Assembly: GCA_019648995.1 (NCBI GenBank)
Contig: BLXT01000588.1
Location: 3,822,024 to 3,845,943, forward strand
DNA from: Plakobranchus ocellatus
Taxonomy: Eukaryota > Mollusca > Gastropoda > Plakobranchidae
DNA length: 23,920 bases
Direction: 5' to 3'
The translations under genes were made by a program, and so were the position numbers. The notes under the pieces were generated by a model, which saw only the letters and a list, made by a program, of their open reading frames with translations, was not told where the DNA came from and ran no database searches. Shown in pieces: positions 1-10,400 of this stretch. Each line of letters starts with the position of its first letter. Position 1 is the stretch's first letter.

Positions 1-71
<71 letters not shown>

Positions 72-84
72 CAGTAGTAGTAGT
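1..84. repeat. (AGT)n trinucleotide microsatellite
   Basis: Nearly pure AGT units from the first base, with interruptions near 67-72 (ATTAGC). It is cut by the window start, so the full length is unknown. Confidence 0.97.
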
Positions 85-682
85 CAACGGCGGCCCGTGG
101 GTGTGAGCATTGGTTGGGCATGCCCCAATTGGCAGGGAGTCTGGGGGCCAGATCTCTTCCCTGGTTGGGGTTTCCTTAATTTCCAATTTTTCTTCAAGGC
201 TCCTTTCGCAAAATCAATTCCACAAACTATCGCCTTTTGTGCTCATTGCCACAAATTTTGCAAGTTCTGTAGGTTGATGTTGAGCTTGATTGGAGCCTTT
301 TTAAACATTTTGGCCTACATTTAAAAATAATTATTTAGATCAACACGACTGCCAAATCTTAAACTGGAATGGATAATAATCTCAACAAAGAATAATTTAC
401 ATGAGAAAATAACATAGGCCACTAAACTCTCCTCAAAAACACTGAAATTCTTTGTCCGCACAATAGTTTCATATTGTCATCTAATAAAAAATGGCCTTCT
501 TTCAGTCATGAACTTTCTGATCATAAACATATCAGTGTCACAGCCCTCACAGGGCACAGGGCAAGCCCGCTCATCACACCCCCAACCTCTTGTTGGGAGA
601 AGCTAATTGAACAAAAAATAATGATAACCTACTCCTAGTTGACAGCCGTTGATTGCGCAGAGAAAGACCAGTCGAAAAACAA

Positions 683-694
683 TTACGTCATTGG
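683..694 (+). promoter_or_regulatory. Candidate promoter words: CRE-like TTACGTCA next to inverted CCAAT
   Basis: TTACGTCA at 683-690 resembles a CREB/ATF half-site core and runs straight into ATTGG (690-694), a CCAAT box on the minus strand. This close pairing is typical of TATA-less animal promoters. No initiator can be assigned; the position relative to the spliced first exon is inference. Confidence 0.25.
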
Positions 695-729
695 GATTCC
701 CTAGGACAGGTACGATGGAGGCGAAAGTA

Positions 730-875
730 TGGGTGTGGGGGGTGCCCTGCCTTCTTGTCTGATGAATAGGACAAGACAGTGCTTTCCTTGATCACGACCC
801 AGCTCGTGCCTCTTGCTTTTTGCCCGTTAATTACAGGTTTCTGTAAAGAGCTTGGTTGGGCGTGCTACAAGTACG
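730..875 (+). other. PKD2: Possible 5' non-coding first exon of PKD2 (donor at 876)
   Basis: The acceptor at 4358-4359 demands an upstream non-coding exon. TACG followed by GTAAGC at 876 is a good donor about 180 bases after the CRE/CCAAT words. The start position is a guess. Alternative donors include GTACGA at 710 and GTGTGT near 1196, and the real exon may even lie upstream of the window. Confidence 0.2.
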
Positions 876-1123
876 GTAAGCCAGAAGCTGGTAGCCGCGT
901 CCTTCGGCGAAAAAGTAGCTGAGCACGCACAGCGTCTATACACCCTATTTTGGGATTATATATCATAGAGGAGAGCGGATTGTTAATTTTTATTTCTGTA
1001 TTCTTTTTAGAAATTAATATTTAAAAAAAATTAAATAGTTTATTTTGGTCGTTGCAGGCTGGTCAGGTCCTAGCCAATCTGGCTGGGTATTGCCCGTCCT
1101 GCCCATTGAGACGAGCCGCCTTT

Positions 1124-1124
1124 G

Positions 1125-1157
<33 letters not shown>
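1124..1157. repeat. (TAG)n trinucleotide microsatellite
   Basis: About ten TAG units followed by TGTAGTG. It is the same repeat and strand as the tract at the start of the window, 1.04 kb away. Confidence 0.95.
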
Positions 1158-1856
1158 TAGTGTAACCTACGTTGCTTTTATCGGTGGAGGCTAAGGTGTG
1201 TTGTTGCCTGAAATACTTCCACAAATAATCGTCGCTGCTTAAAAAAAAATTCATTCAACGAAGTCATCTTGGCAATGAAGGTTGTCTTACTGCCTGATCA
1301 GCTTAGTAGCTTCATAATATTTTGCGTTTCAAATTTTTAATTGTTTTTTAACCTAAAATAGATTCTCATCATCATTCGGCATTAAATTTTAAACTATATT
1401 TAGCCAGAAACAGTTAACAGAGTAGATTGAACTTTTAAACATTAGACATGCTTTGTATTTTTGAAATTTGAATGAAGTCTTTAATTTCTACCTTTTTCGT
1501 TAACTTAACTTGACTACTTGCCCAAAAAATCTGGTGCACCAACCAACCTAGATCTTTCACGATTAAGGATCCACGATCTATCATTTACACCATTATTTTA
1601 CTCTGAAGAGATATAAATACTAGGGTCTAACATGGATTTTCAGCCCTAGATTTTATCGAAGGAAGGATATCCTAAATTGAATATCTAAATCTGGGCAACC
1701 GTGTTGTAAAATCTAATCAAGGGCCTACTTTGATTCTATCGATTGCAACACAGACCAAATCTCAGAAGGTGAATATTCCTCATTTTCTGGCTTGAAGTCT
1801 TCATTAGACGTCTAGATTTTAGATAAAAAATCAAGATCAAGGTCTATTTTCAGGCA

Positions 1857-1874
1857 CATAGATCTAGATCTATG
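1857..1874. repeat. 18-base perfect palindrome CATAGATCTAGATCTATG
   Basis: The sequence equals its own reverse complement. It is the centre of a block (about 1540-2115) in which CTAGAT, AGATCT and GATCTAG words recur many times, including near 1548, 1645, 1809, 2079 and 2104. Confidence 0.85.
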
Positions 1875-3119
1875 CTAGTTTTGGTGTGAAATGTAGAACC
1901 AATGGCATGGAAAGAAGGCAAAAATAAACTTGTAATAAAAAAAACAAAAAAATTACCAAACTATTTAAATCTGTAGGCTTAAGTCTAACATAACATCACA
2001 AGATTTTGAGTAGATTTCCAATTTTGCATACATAGCGGGATAATCGTGGACCACACACAATGACTCCTAGTTGTTCTCGATCTAGCTAGATATCGTTAAA
2101 AAATCTAGCTCTACCTTCATTAGTTACTGACAAATTGTGCTGACTCAAGCCTGAGATAAGATGGCCCGGTGGGTGGTTGCCAAGCACTTTTGTTTGAAAA
2201 TGTCATAACTGGCTGAGCCAGCAGTGCATGTTTGTTTACGCTCAATCCCCTATGAATTATTGTTTCCATAGCAGACACAATAAGCATTTTAAAGTACATT
2301 ATTGTTCTAAAGGTTCTCATGTTATCTTGTGTTTGCCCTAGCGCTTGAAGTCCAGAATTATGGAGAATTTACAACAGCAGTGAGAAAAACTGGATCAAAA
2401 TACTGACAGCAACACACCCTGACTTGCAATCCTCTAGAAAACAAATATAGCTGAGAAATAAGATTTATTCACATTCCGTTTCTTTCTGATTCCCTTGAGA
2501 TAAAGAGCAATTGCCAAAAGGTGAAGCGCAAAATTGTGTCATATTTTTTTACTGCATTTTGAAAAGAAGAATTTACAATAACTAAAGGGAAAAGTACAAC
2601 TGAGTATCAGTCAGGTAATATTCATGTAGAGTTGGATAGCAGGAGTAGATCTATGTAAAAAAAAAATGGTCTGTTTCTCTTCATTTGGTGGTGAATGAGT
2701 CTATTGTTGATGGATGACCACATATTTGGTGATTTTGTTCAAAGTTAAGTTTGAAATTTATTTGGTTTTAAATTTAGACAGCAAAGATGCATTCAAAACT
2801 GATTTTTAAACATAAAACAGTACTTTGTGTGCCATTACACTCACAAAATAAAAATTCATGTATCTTTGAAATGTTAAATTTTTTCAAGTAGGGCTTGAAC
2901 TTGAAGAAAATCTTTCACACATAACTATGATGACAGCCCACGATTGTGTGTGAGCTTTGAATGCCTTTGGCCCAATGGAAACGTAAAAACAATGAGTACT
3001 TTATATTTAGCAGCAAGCAACATCAAAACTAAAATGCAGAAGAAAAAAGACAAAAATAGAGTCTTTTTTCCACTGAGGTCCCTCTTTCTATGTTGTTTTG
3101 GGATGGCTTTTGGTGCATA

Positions 3120-3190
3120 TAAGAAAAAGAGGTGGGGGGAGACATATAAAAGGAAAGGGGAGGATAAGAGGGAAGAGAAGGGAGAATACA
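3120..3190. repeat. Purine-rich tract
   Basis: About 70 bases on the + strand consist almost wholly of A and G, with a short ACATATA break. There is no coding support; the apparent Lys/Arg/Glu-rich ORF across it only reflects this bias. Confidence 0.8.
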
Positions 3191-4381
3191 GATAGCTCAA
3201 ACAAGGGCTGTTGTTAGACCTGAAATACCATGAATATTGTAACATATATTCAAGCATTGGAAGTGTCGATATTCTTTGTGTAACAAGCCTAGCATAACCA
3301 ATACTGTTAGCATACAGTGAAAGTCTTACAGTACTCCGAGACAAGGCTTGCTAAATCAGTGCCAAGCATGGCCTAGACGTAATCTTTAAAGTAACTTAAT
3401 GAGATACAAAAAAAAAGACAAAAACCAAATGCAGAATAAAGTTGGATGTCAAGAACACATTGAGCTTCTTTTGTCAAGTTGCATCACTTAATCAAAAATC
3501 TTTGAATGATACTGTAATAGCCCTAACCCTCCCTTATGTCTTGGACACGCTTGCCACATTCAATATAACCCCATCAACCCTTCTTCCGGCATTAGTCTTC
3601 AACATATATACACATAGCCTAACTTCTTTTGATAACAAAAAATTCCATCATTGAAATAAACATCATTCATTCCTTCTCTCTTCTTCAAGCGAGCCACAAA
3701 AACAAGCCTAATCCACAGGTCCAGGTACTTAACAAGCCAGCATCCCTATGGCACATAGTGCCTTTCACTATTTCACACTAACTTGGCTTTGTGTGGGCCT
3801 ATAAGCTTCAAATAAACTACAATTTGATTGGTAGTTATTATTGACCCTAGCCAATGAGATAGCACAACTCTTAGAGTTAGACACACTAGAATTGAGAAAT
3901 TTTCCATGAATGGAACGATAGTCTGTTTTAAAACAATCATTTTGTATTGTAATAACCATCTGCCAGCGGGTAATACCTGCACATGTAGTTGTATTGTAAA
4001 TGCCTGCGCACAATATACGTTAAAATGTAACTTGTGCGACTACATTCACACGATATCTCCAATATTTAACAATATCAACATATACAAATAATTTAGCCAA
4101 AAAAATATATTTTAAAATGTTTAAAAAACAATTGACCACTTTAGATAATCATCATGGATGATGATGGCTGAGTTTCAGATGATCAGGTCCATTTCAGCAA
4201 TTGATTTTGAAATAAAGGCAAGCAATCTCAAGAAATTGTGATATATTTTCATGTCATTAAATGTTTATACTGTGATATGACTTGACTGCCTATGGCAAAT
4301 ATTGTGGAAAGTATTGAATTGCAATGTAAGATCTATAAAGCATTTGCTTTTTTTTTCAGGCTATAAATAAGAGAGCTGAGA

Positions 4382-4480
4382 ATGTCAAACCGTCCAGGAA
4401 GTGGGCAGTCTCGTACTGCATGGGATGATGGTTATGGGGATGGGATTCGTGACGATCCTGATCTAGGCATGGATGATGAG
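4382..4480 (+). CDS. PKD2: PKD2 coding exon 1 (start codon exon)
   Basis: Residues 1-33. The exon is preceded by a polypyrimidine tract and AG at 4358-4359, so its 22 untranslated bases begin at 4360. A TAA at 4364-4366 is in frame with the ATG at 4382 and no other ATG lies between, which fixes the start. Base -3 is A, a favourable context. Residues are Gly/Asp-rich (DDGYGDG) and have no transmembrane character. The donor at 4481 is GTAATC, phase 0. Confidence 0.85.
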
Positions 4481-7400
4481 GTAATCTTGGGGGGGCTGAA
4501 ATGTTTGAGACTGGAATCTCTTCAAACAAAAAATGCAGGACCAACAGAATATTGACTTTTTTGTAGTGTTTCCTTTTTAAATGGAAAACATGCTTTGACC
4601 AAGTGAAAGCTATGGTCCCATAAATTTTGGTTGAAAACAGATTCCTCTGTACATCAACTGATATATTTTTGCTGACATATCTTCTGTCTGTGATTCTACC
4701 AATTTTTCTTGAGCTAGAACTTGAGCTTTGTAGATCCCATAATGTCTTCATGTAGCTCAATGAAAACAGTGCTTCTTTTAATAAAACTCAAACTACCGTT
4801 TCTTTCTGCAAGTTTGAAACTTTTTCCATTCTTTCCATGTTTCCTTAATTCATCAATCCTATCACTCCCTTAATATAAATCTCTTTGCATAGCTTAAATT
4901 CTTAATCACCAAATATTAATTTTTAATTCTCTCTCTCCCCTAAATTATGAAGAGCATTGGTTTTTACTTACATGTTTTACATATTTAACATTTAACAATA
5001 GATACATCTTTAATCATGGAGGAAGTTATATATACTCGTTAGAAAAGAAAATATTAGATAGGAAGTTCAGTCAGGAAGATGCCCTTTAATCACACTTTAT
5101 CGAAAAAATTGTTTATAACTTCTTCATTTAAAAAGTCTGTGTCTCGGTAACAATGCCAAGTATTTAAACATATGTACTTATTTTTTATTATAGGTTTACA
5201 TGGCTGGTCGAAGTAGCAGTGCCAAGTCATCCTCAAGCCAGATGGCAGCCAACTCAACAACTGACCTTAAAAAATCTAATGGAAACAAGGGTGGAGTTTT
5301 TGGCTTCTGTCTGCGAGGTGTACGATGTAAGCAAACTCAGTCATTTTCTCCTGTCAGAGGATGAAGAAATGGGCATCTGGAGGCATTTTAATTTAAAGAA
5401 TTTATAAATTCATGGATAAAGTCACAAACAAATATGTGAACAAATAAGGTTGGTGCAGCAGAGTACAAAACATTCAGACAAATTGAAATAAGGTTTGCTA
5501 CTCCAAGCCTTTATAAGGTACACAGTGAAAACAGCAACATCTCAGTAACTATGACACCATGAATGATGAGACACAAAACTTGCCAGGATTGTAAAGGTTT
5601 TTTTCTCTCCGAATTTTCCTTTTTCCAGAATCACCTGATTTTGCTATATTGAATATCAATTTGAACTTGACATTTGATATTCACAAATGATGTAAATTTT
5701 AGAGGCAGGAGGCTTTCTAACTCTGAGAAGATGAGTTTATGACAAAAAATTTAGTTATGAGGAGGTCTTTTCATTACTTCTAAACACTAAACAGAATCAA
5801 ATTGATTTGAAGTTATGTCAAAAGGCCAATGGCATGTTGTGCTTCATTTGCACATAATTGTTTATCCATTTATTTTTCCATTTAAGAAAAAAGAAAAATT
5901 CTTTTGCACTTAAACCAACATCACATAAGTTCCAGATTAAAAAAAATTTAAATGGAAAAAAAATCTGCTTAGCATTAATTGAATTGGACTATGAGAAAAC
6001 AATTTTTATGTGAATCTTCACATTTGCCAACATTTGGATTTTTTTCTCAGGCTGTCAAAGGGCTTCAGTGAGGTCTGATAATAAATTTTTGATATTGCAT
6101 ATATGCTTTACTCTTTTCAGATCATTCTTAAAGGCTTTAGAATTTTTGGTTTTCACTGTTCTAGTTTTTTTTTGGTTATAAGGCCTTTATTTTTTTGTTT
6201 TGCTCCTTGAGTTAACATATATGATTGCTTTAGCAAGCAGTGTAAAGACAATAAGTTAAAATTTCTTTATCATCATGCCATTGTTTGAATGTTTGCTGGT
6301 CTTAAAAGACACTGGTGTGTATAATATGATGTTGAAATCATTGTATAAATCTCATTTTACAAACATGAAGATATGCTTGGATGGCTCAGTTGGTTAGTCT
6401 TGAAATACATGTAAATGAAGAGATTGCTGGCGTAAGATATATATATTTGAAAAAAAAATTATACAAAATGGTAAATAAAAAACAAGGTGCTAAAAAGTTT
6501 ACCTGAGTCTCTGATGAAAATGCATTGTTTAAAAAAAATATGTTGCCCCATGTAACTGTTTGTTCAATTCTCAGCTTTATGGGCTACACGCCAAACTGAG
6601 GAGACTACATCAAACCGTGAGCTGTATGTGAAGACCACACTAAGGGAGCTGATAATCTACATTGTTTTCTTGGTTGTGCTCTGCATCAGTGAGTAAAATA
6701 CATGAAAGGAAGAATCGAATGTTACTATTTGAAAGCCTTGATACTAGTATTGCACATTTTTCAAATTTAACATTTGCTGAAAACTGCACAGTAAAATTGT
6801 TTTTGCAAAAGTATTTAGATAAATTTAAATAAATAGTTTTACAAGAATTCTTCAAGATCAACATTAGAGGTTTATTCTCACAACTCTGGCTATGATTAAA
6901 TCAAGCAAGTTTGCGATAGGTAAAGTTTTCCTTGATTGCAAATGTGACCCTTCGAGTTTGTCACTATAGTCGATCTTTTAATCGAATATGTTAAAGAATA
7001 AATCTATTGGTATTCAAATGATTTTAAATTATCATCGTATGGAAAAAAAACACCAATTAAAAGTTGAGCCCAATTTCTCATCAATATTGTTAATAATATA
7101 CGTAATAAAGCAAATGATTTAAGCACTTTCGATACAAGAAAAATTCTTGGTTTATTGGGGTTACTGTACATTACATCATGTCTGAATTATAAATAAAAGC
7201 CAATCCCTGGTGAGGCATCCTTATATTGTTTTCTGCAAATGAAGATAATACTCAAGATTTTGGAGAAACGCTGATCCATAACAATTGAAGTCTTGTCATC
7301 TTCAGTTATGTGTGGTCTACATAAAAAATAATTGAAATATAGAGCAAACACAAAGATGGTCACACATACGTAGTAATACGGGGTCCAAATGATCTAAATG

Positions 7401-10400
7401 AACCAATTAAATTTGCTAAGGCTTATGGCACTGTTATATTTGTTTTGAGAAGGACATGGCAATGGAAAAGACTATATCAAAACTGTAAGGCAAATGGAAA
7501 CCCTTATCATAGCTCTATTTGATATGTTTTCCTTAAAGTTATTTTTTTTTTTTTTATTTCTTTTCTTTTACTTTTATTCTTTGAATTTTTTACTATGGTA
7601 CATATGCTGCAGAAATATTAAATGAAAAGTTTCTAAATGATTTTTCAACATTAATATTTTGAGGTCATGCCATTTTTCTTCTAAAAATGTTTTTAACTAG
7701 TTTTAAATCTTCAAAAAAGGAGATGAATGTTTTTTTTGCAAATTTGAAAAAAATTGAATTGACTTCCATATGCTTTTCTTATCTTTTATCTTCTTGCATC
7801 TTTTTCTTATCCAGTTACCTTTGGCATGACTTCAACAACAATGTATTACTACACCAAAGTAATGAGTGATCTCTTTTTGGACTCTTCCAATGACAAAGGA
7901 GGCACCTTCCGCACGCTGACTAGTGTTGAGGATTTCTGGCGTGTATGATTTATTTCCTTTTGCTTGCCAGCGTAGCTTCATGAGTTAGTCTCATGTCAAA
8001 AATGCCTGTAATCTCAATGAATGCAAGGTTTAACATGCTATATATGTATGCATCATTAAAAAAAAGCTAAAGCACCTGAAAAAACGTTTTCAAGGATAAG
8101 CCAGGCCTGGATATGGTTCATAATTACGAATGGTAAAATGGAAAGCAAGAGAGGCCAAGAGAGAAAAATATTCTCATTGATGATCACAGACAAAATTATA
8201 CTCATTTTCAACCATCTAAGTACATCAACACAGTTTTTACTAGTATTAGCATGACTTAGGGCTTTTCAGCTGTTTTCATGAAAAGTTCTGTATTCTGCCA
8301 GCTTAAGCATCAGTGCAAATTGCTGACTGTTTCATCTTAAACAGTTTCTTCTTGCTCCAGCTTACATAAACAGTTCTGTATCCTGCCGACTGTTATGGCA
8401 GAAAACCAATTGACTCTAGCAGCTACTTATAAAATTCTGATATCTGTACTGCAAGATAGACTAACCCATTGACTAAATTGATTGAACCTTGAAAAGGGCT
8501 TGTGTTACTATTGAATTGTTTACATTTGATTATCCAGTTTTAAGGGATATGTTCTATGTTTAATCTGGTTACATTTGAATCTTCAAAGTTGTTTGTCAAG
8601 CATAAAAAGCATGTTTGACTGGTACATGCTGTCTGTCTGTTGTTTGTGCGCATGTGTACATGCATGTGCATCCCTGAAAACTATTCCTTGCCCTGAAAAT
8701 GGACCTTGGTGTTCCTGAAAATGCATTTTTGAGGTTGGCAGGTCTGAAAACATATTACAAAAGTTTTGTGACACATAGATTGATAAAATTAAAAAATATG
8801 TGTGTATCACCTTCAATATTGTGCATCTTGTTTAGCCAAACAGATGCATTGAATGGCACAAAAAGAACAAAATGTTTCAAATTAATGACTAGTGACGCAT
8901 GCTAGCTAATATAAAGTATCTTGTCTAGCCAATTCTTTACCTTATTGTAGCTGATCTTCAAATATTTTTGTTTTCTTCAGTACACCAGAGGACCCCTTCT
9001 GAACGGCCTGTACTGGGAAAAATGGTACAACAATAACAACATGACCTCAGATGAAATGGGCTACATTTACTATGAAAACAAGCTTCTTGGTGTGCCAAGG
9101 ATCCGACAGTTGAGGGTTCACAGCAATTCTTGCAAGGTATTGTACCACAATGCATCACCATGCATGGAAATTGAATCTGATGGACATATTGGCATCATGC
9201 TCTAGCTCATAATAAACTTTAAACATTACTTGGAGCTTGGTTACACATCTCATAAAAGCACACTGGTAACAAAGCACTCTAGATAAATGTCTGGCTAATT
9301 TATTTTTGTGCTGTAATTTTTATGCATCTTATTAGGATGTAAGTTAAATTGTTATTATTTAAATTTGAAATCGTTTATAATTTGAACTAAATTTTAGATA
9401 ATTTTTTATTTGTGGGTACGTAATATTTTATTAGTGATAAATTTGGCATATGCTGTCACTTATCTATTTATTTCTCATTTCAGAACACAGGAAAAAAATG
9501 TTGAAATACTTCAAATCATGAAAATATATCGCTTCACTTTGCTCTGGGCTTTCTAAAAAAAAAAAATAAACCTGAAAAGTTGACTTTCTTCCCTGTTAAT
9601 TTCATCATGACCATACTCAGCAAAATACCATTACCTTCATTTGAGCTTGATGTCAAATGGAAACCTAAAGACTCAAAATAGCTCCAATATACCTTTTGCT
9701 CTGTAACCTTGTTTTGTATCACAATCACCAGGTTCAGCACACTGACAAAGAAAGATCACCTTTGATCGGACAAAAGCACTGATGAGTTTATCAATGAATA
9801 AAGCAGAACTTAAAAAAGAATGCCAGTGTGTTTTAAACATTTTGAGAAAACATTTTTTAATACATCTTCAAAGCATTTAAATTACAATAAGTACTCCATC
9901 AATTTGACTTTGTAGTTTTATTCTTTTTGTTTTTTGCATTTTTGCATACAGGTTCATGAGGATTTTGAAAGCTTTATCTCTGAATGCTATGATTCTTATG
10001 CGGAAAGTATTGAGGACAAACTGCCATTCGGAAAATACCTGGAACAAGTGGATAATACAGCGTAAGAAACCGTTGTTTTATTTTTGTAATCTTGTTTGCC
10101 TTATTATGACTTGCATATGATTTCTTTTTTACCTTTACATCTACCTTTTTCTATGCTCTTGTCATCAGTTATCTTGTATATTGTGCTTGTAATCCAACAG
10201 TGACTATTACTACAATGGATTTTGTATAGTATTATGGCAGTCGGTATTTTTGCTTGATTTAGAGTATAGAATTCTAAACTATTCTTGGTCTTAAGCTTAA
10301 AGTGGTTTGAAATTGTCTGAAATCATAACCATAAAATATAGAACAGCAGTAAACAGGAGTCTCTGTCAGTCTACTATGAATCAATCAATATTAAATAAGA

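Larger units (their letters stand above)
85..1062. other. Upstream flank, GC-richer block, no gene recognised
   Basis: This block is distinctly less AT-rich than the rest, especially 540-930. A 75-codon ORF begins at 97 but has low-complexity, non-conserved content and no supporting signal. The block could be promoter and first-exon DNA of PKD2, or a GC-richer transposon body sitting between the two TAG tracts (see findings). Confidence 0.4.
1158..4359 (+). other. Probable first intron or 5' flank, no gene
   Basis: AT-rich non-coding DNA. It contains a CTAGATCT-dense block (about 1540-2115), a purine-rich tract (3120-3190) and a small perfect inverted repeat ATCATCAT/ATGATGAT at 4148-4165. 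ORFs up to 139 codons exist, but they follow the purine or pyrimidine bias and match no family I know. The last bases are the polypyrimidine tract and AG used by coding exon 1. Confidence 0.55.

Noticed and set aside
97..324. 75-codon plus-strand ORF near the window start
   Set aside because: No recognisable domain; Trp/Gly/Phe-rich sequence from a GC-richer flank, with no splice or start support.
954..961. TATA-like TTATATAT as the PKD2 TATA box
   Set aside because: Such words are expected by chance in AT-rich DNA, and no initiator or convincing donor follows at the right distance.
1063..1254. Minus-strand ORF with a long leucine run
   Set aside because: The leucines are a translation of the TAG microsatellite.
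2925..3344. 139-codon minus-strand ORF and its 83-codon plus-strand counterpart
   Set aside because: Both span the purine-rich tract, which suppresses stops. The predicted proteins are low-complexity with no family signature.
4356..4760. 134-codon minus-strand ORF over the first coding exon
   Set aside because: It is antisense to a real exon and its intron, with no homology I can recognise.
6382..6460. An intact tRNA gene
   Set aside because: Only the A box is present; there is no B box, anticodon stem or acceptor pairing.
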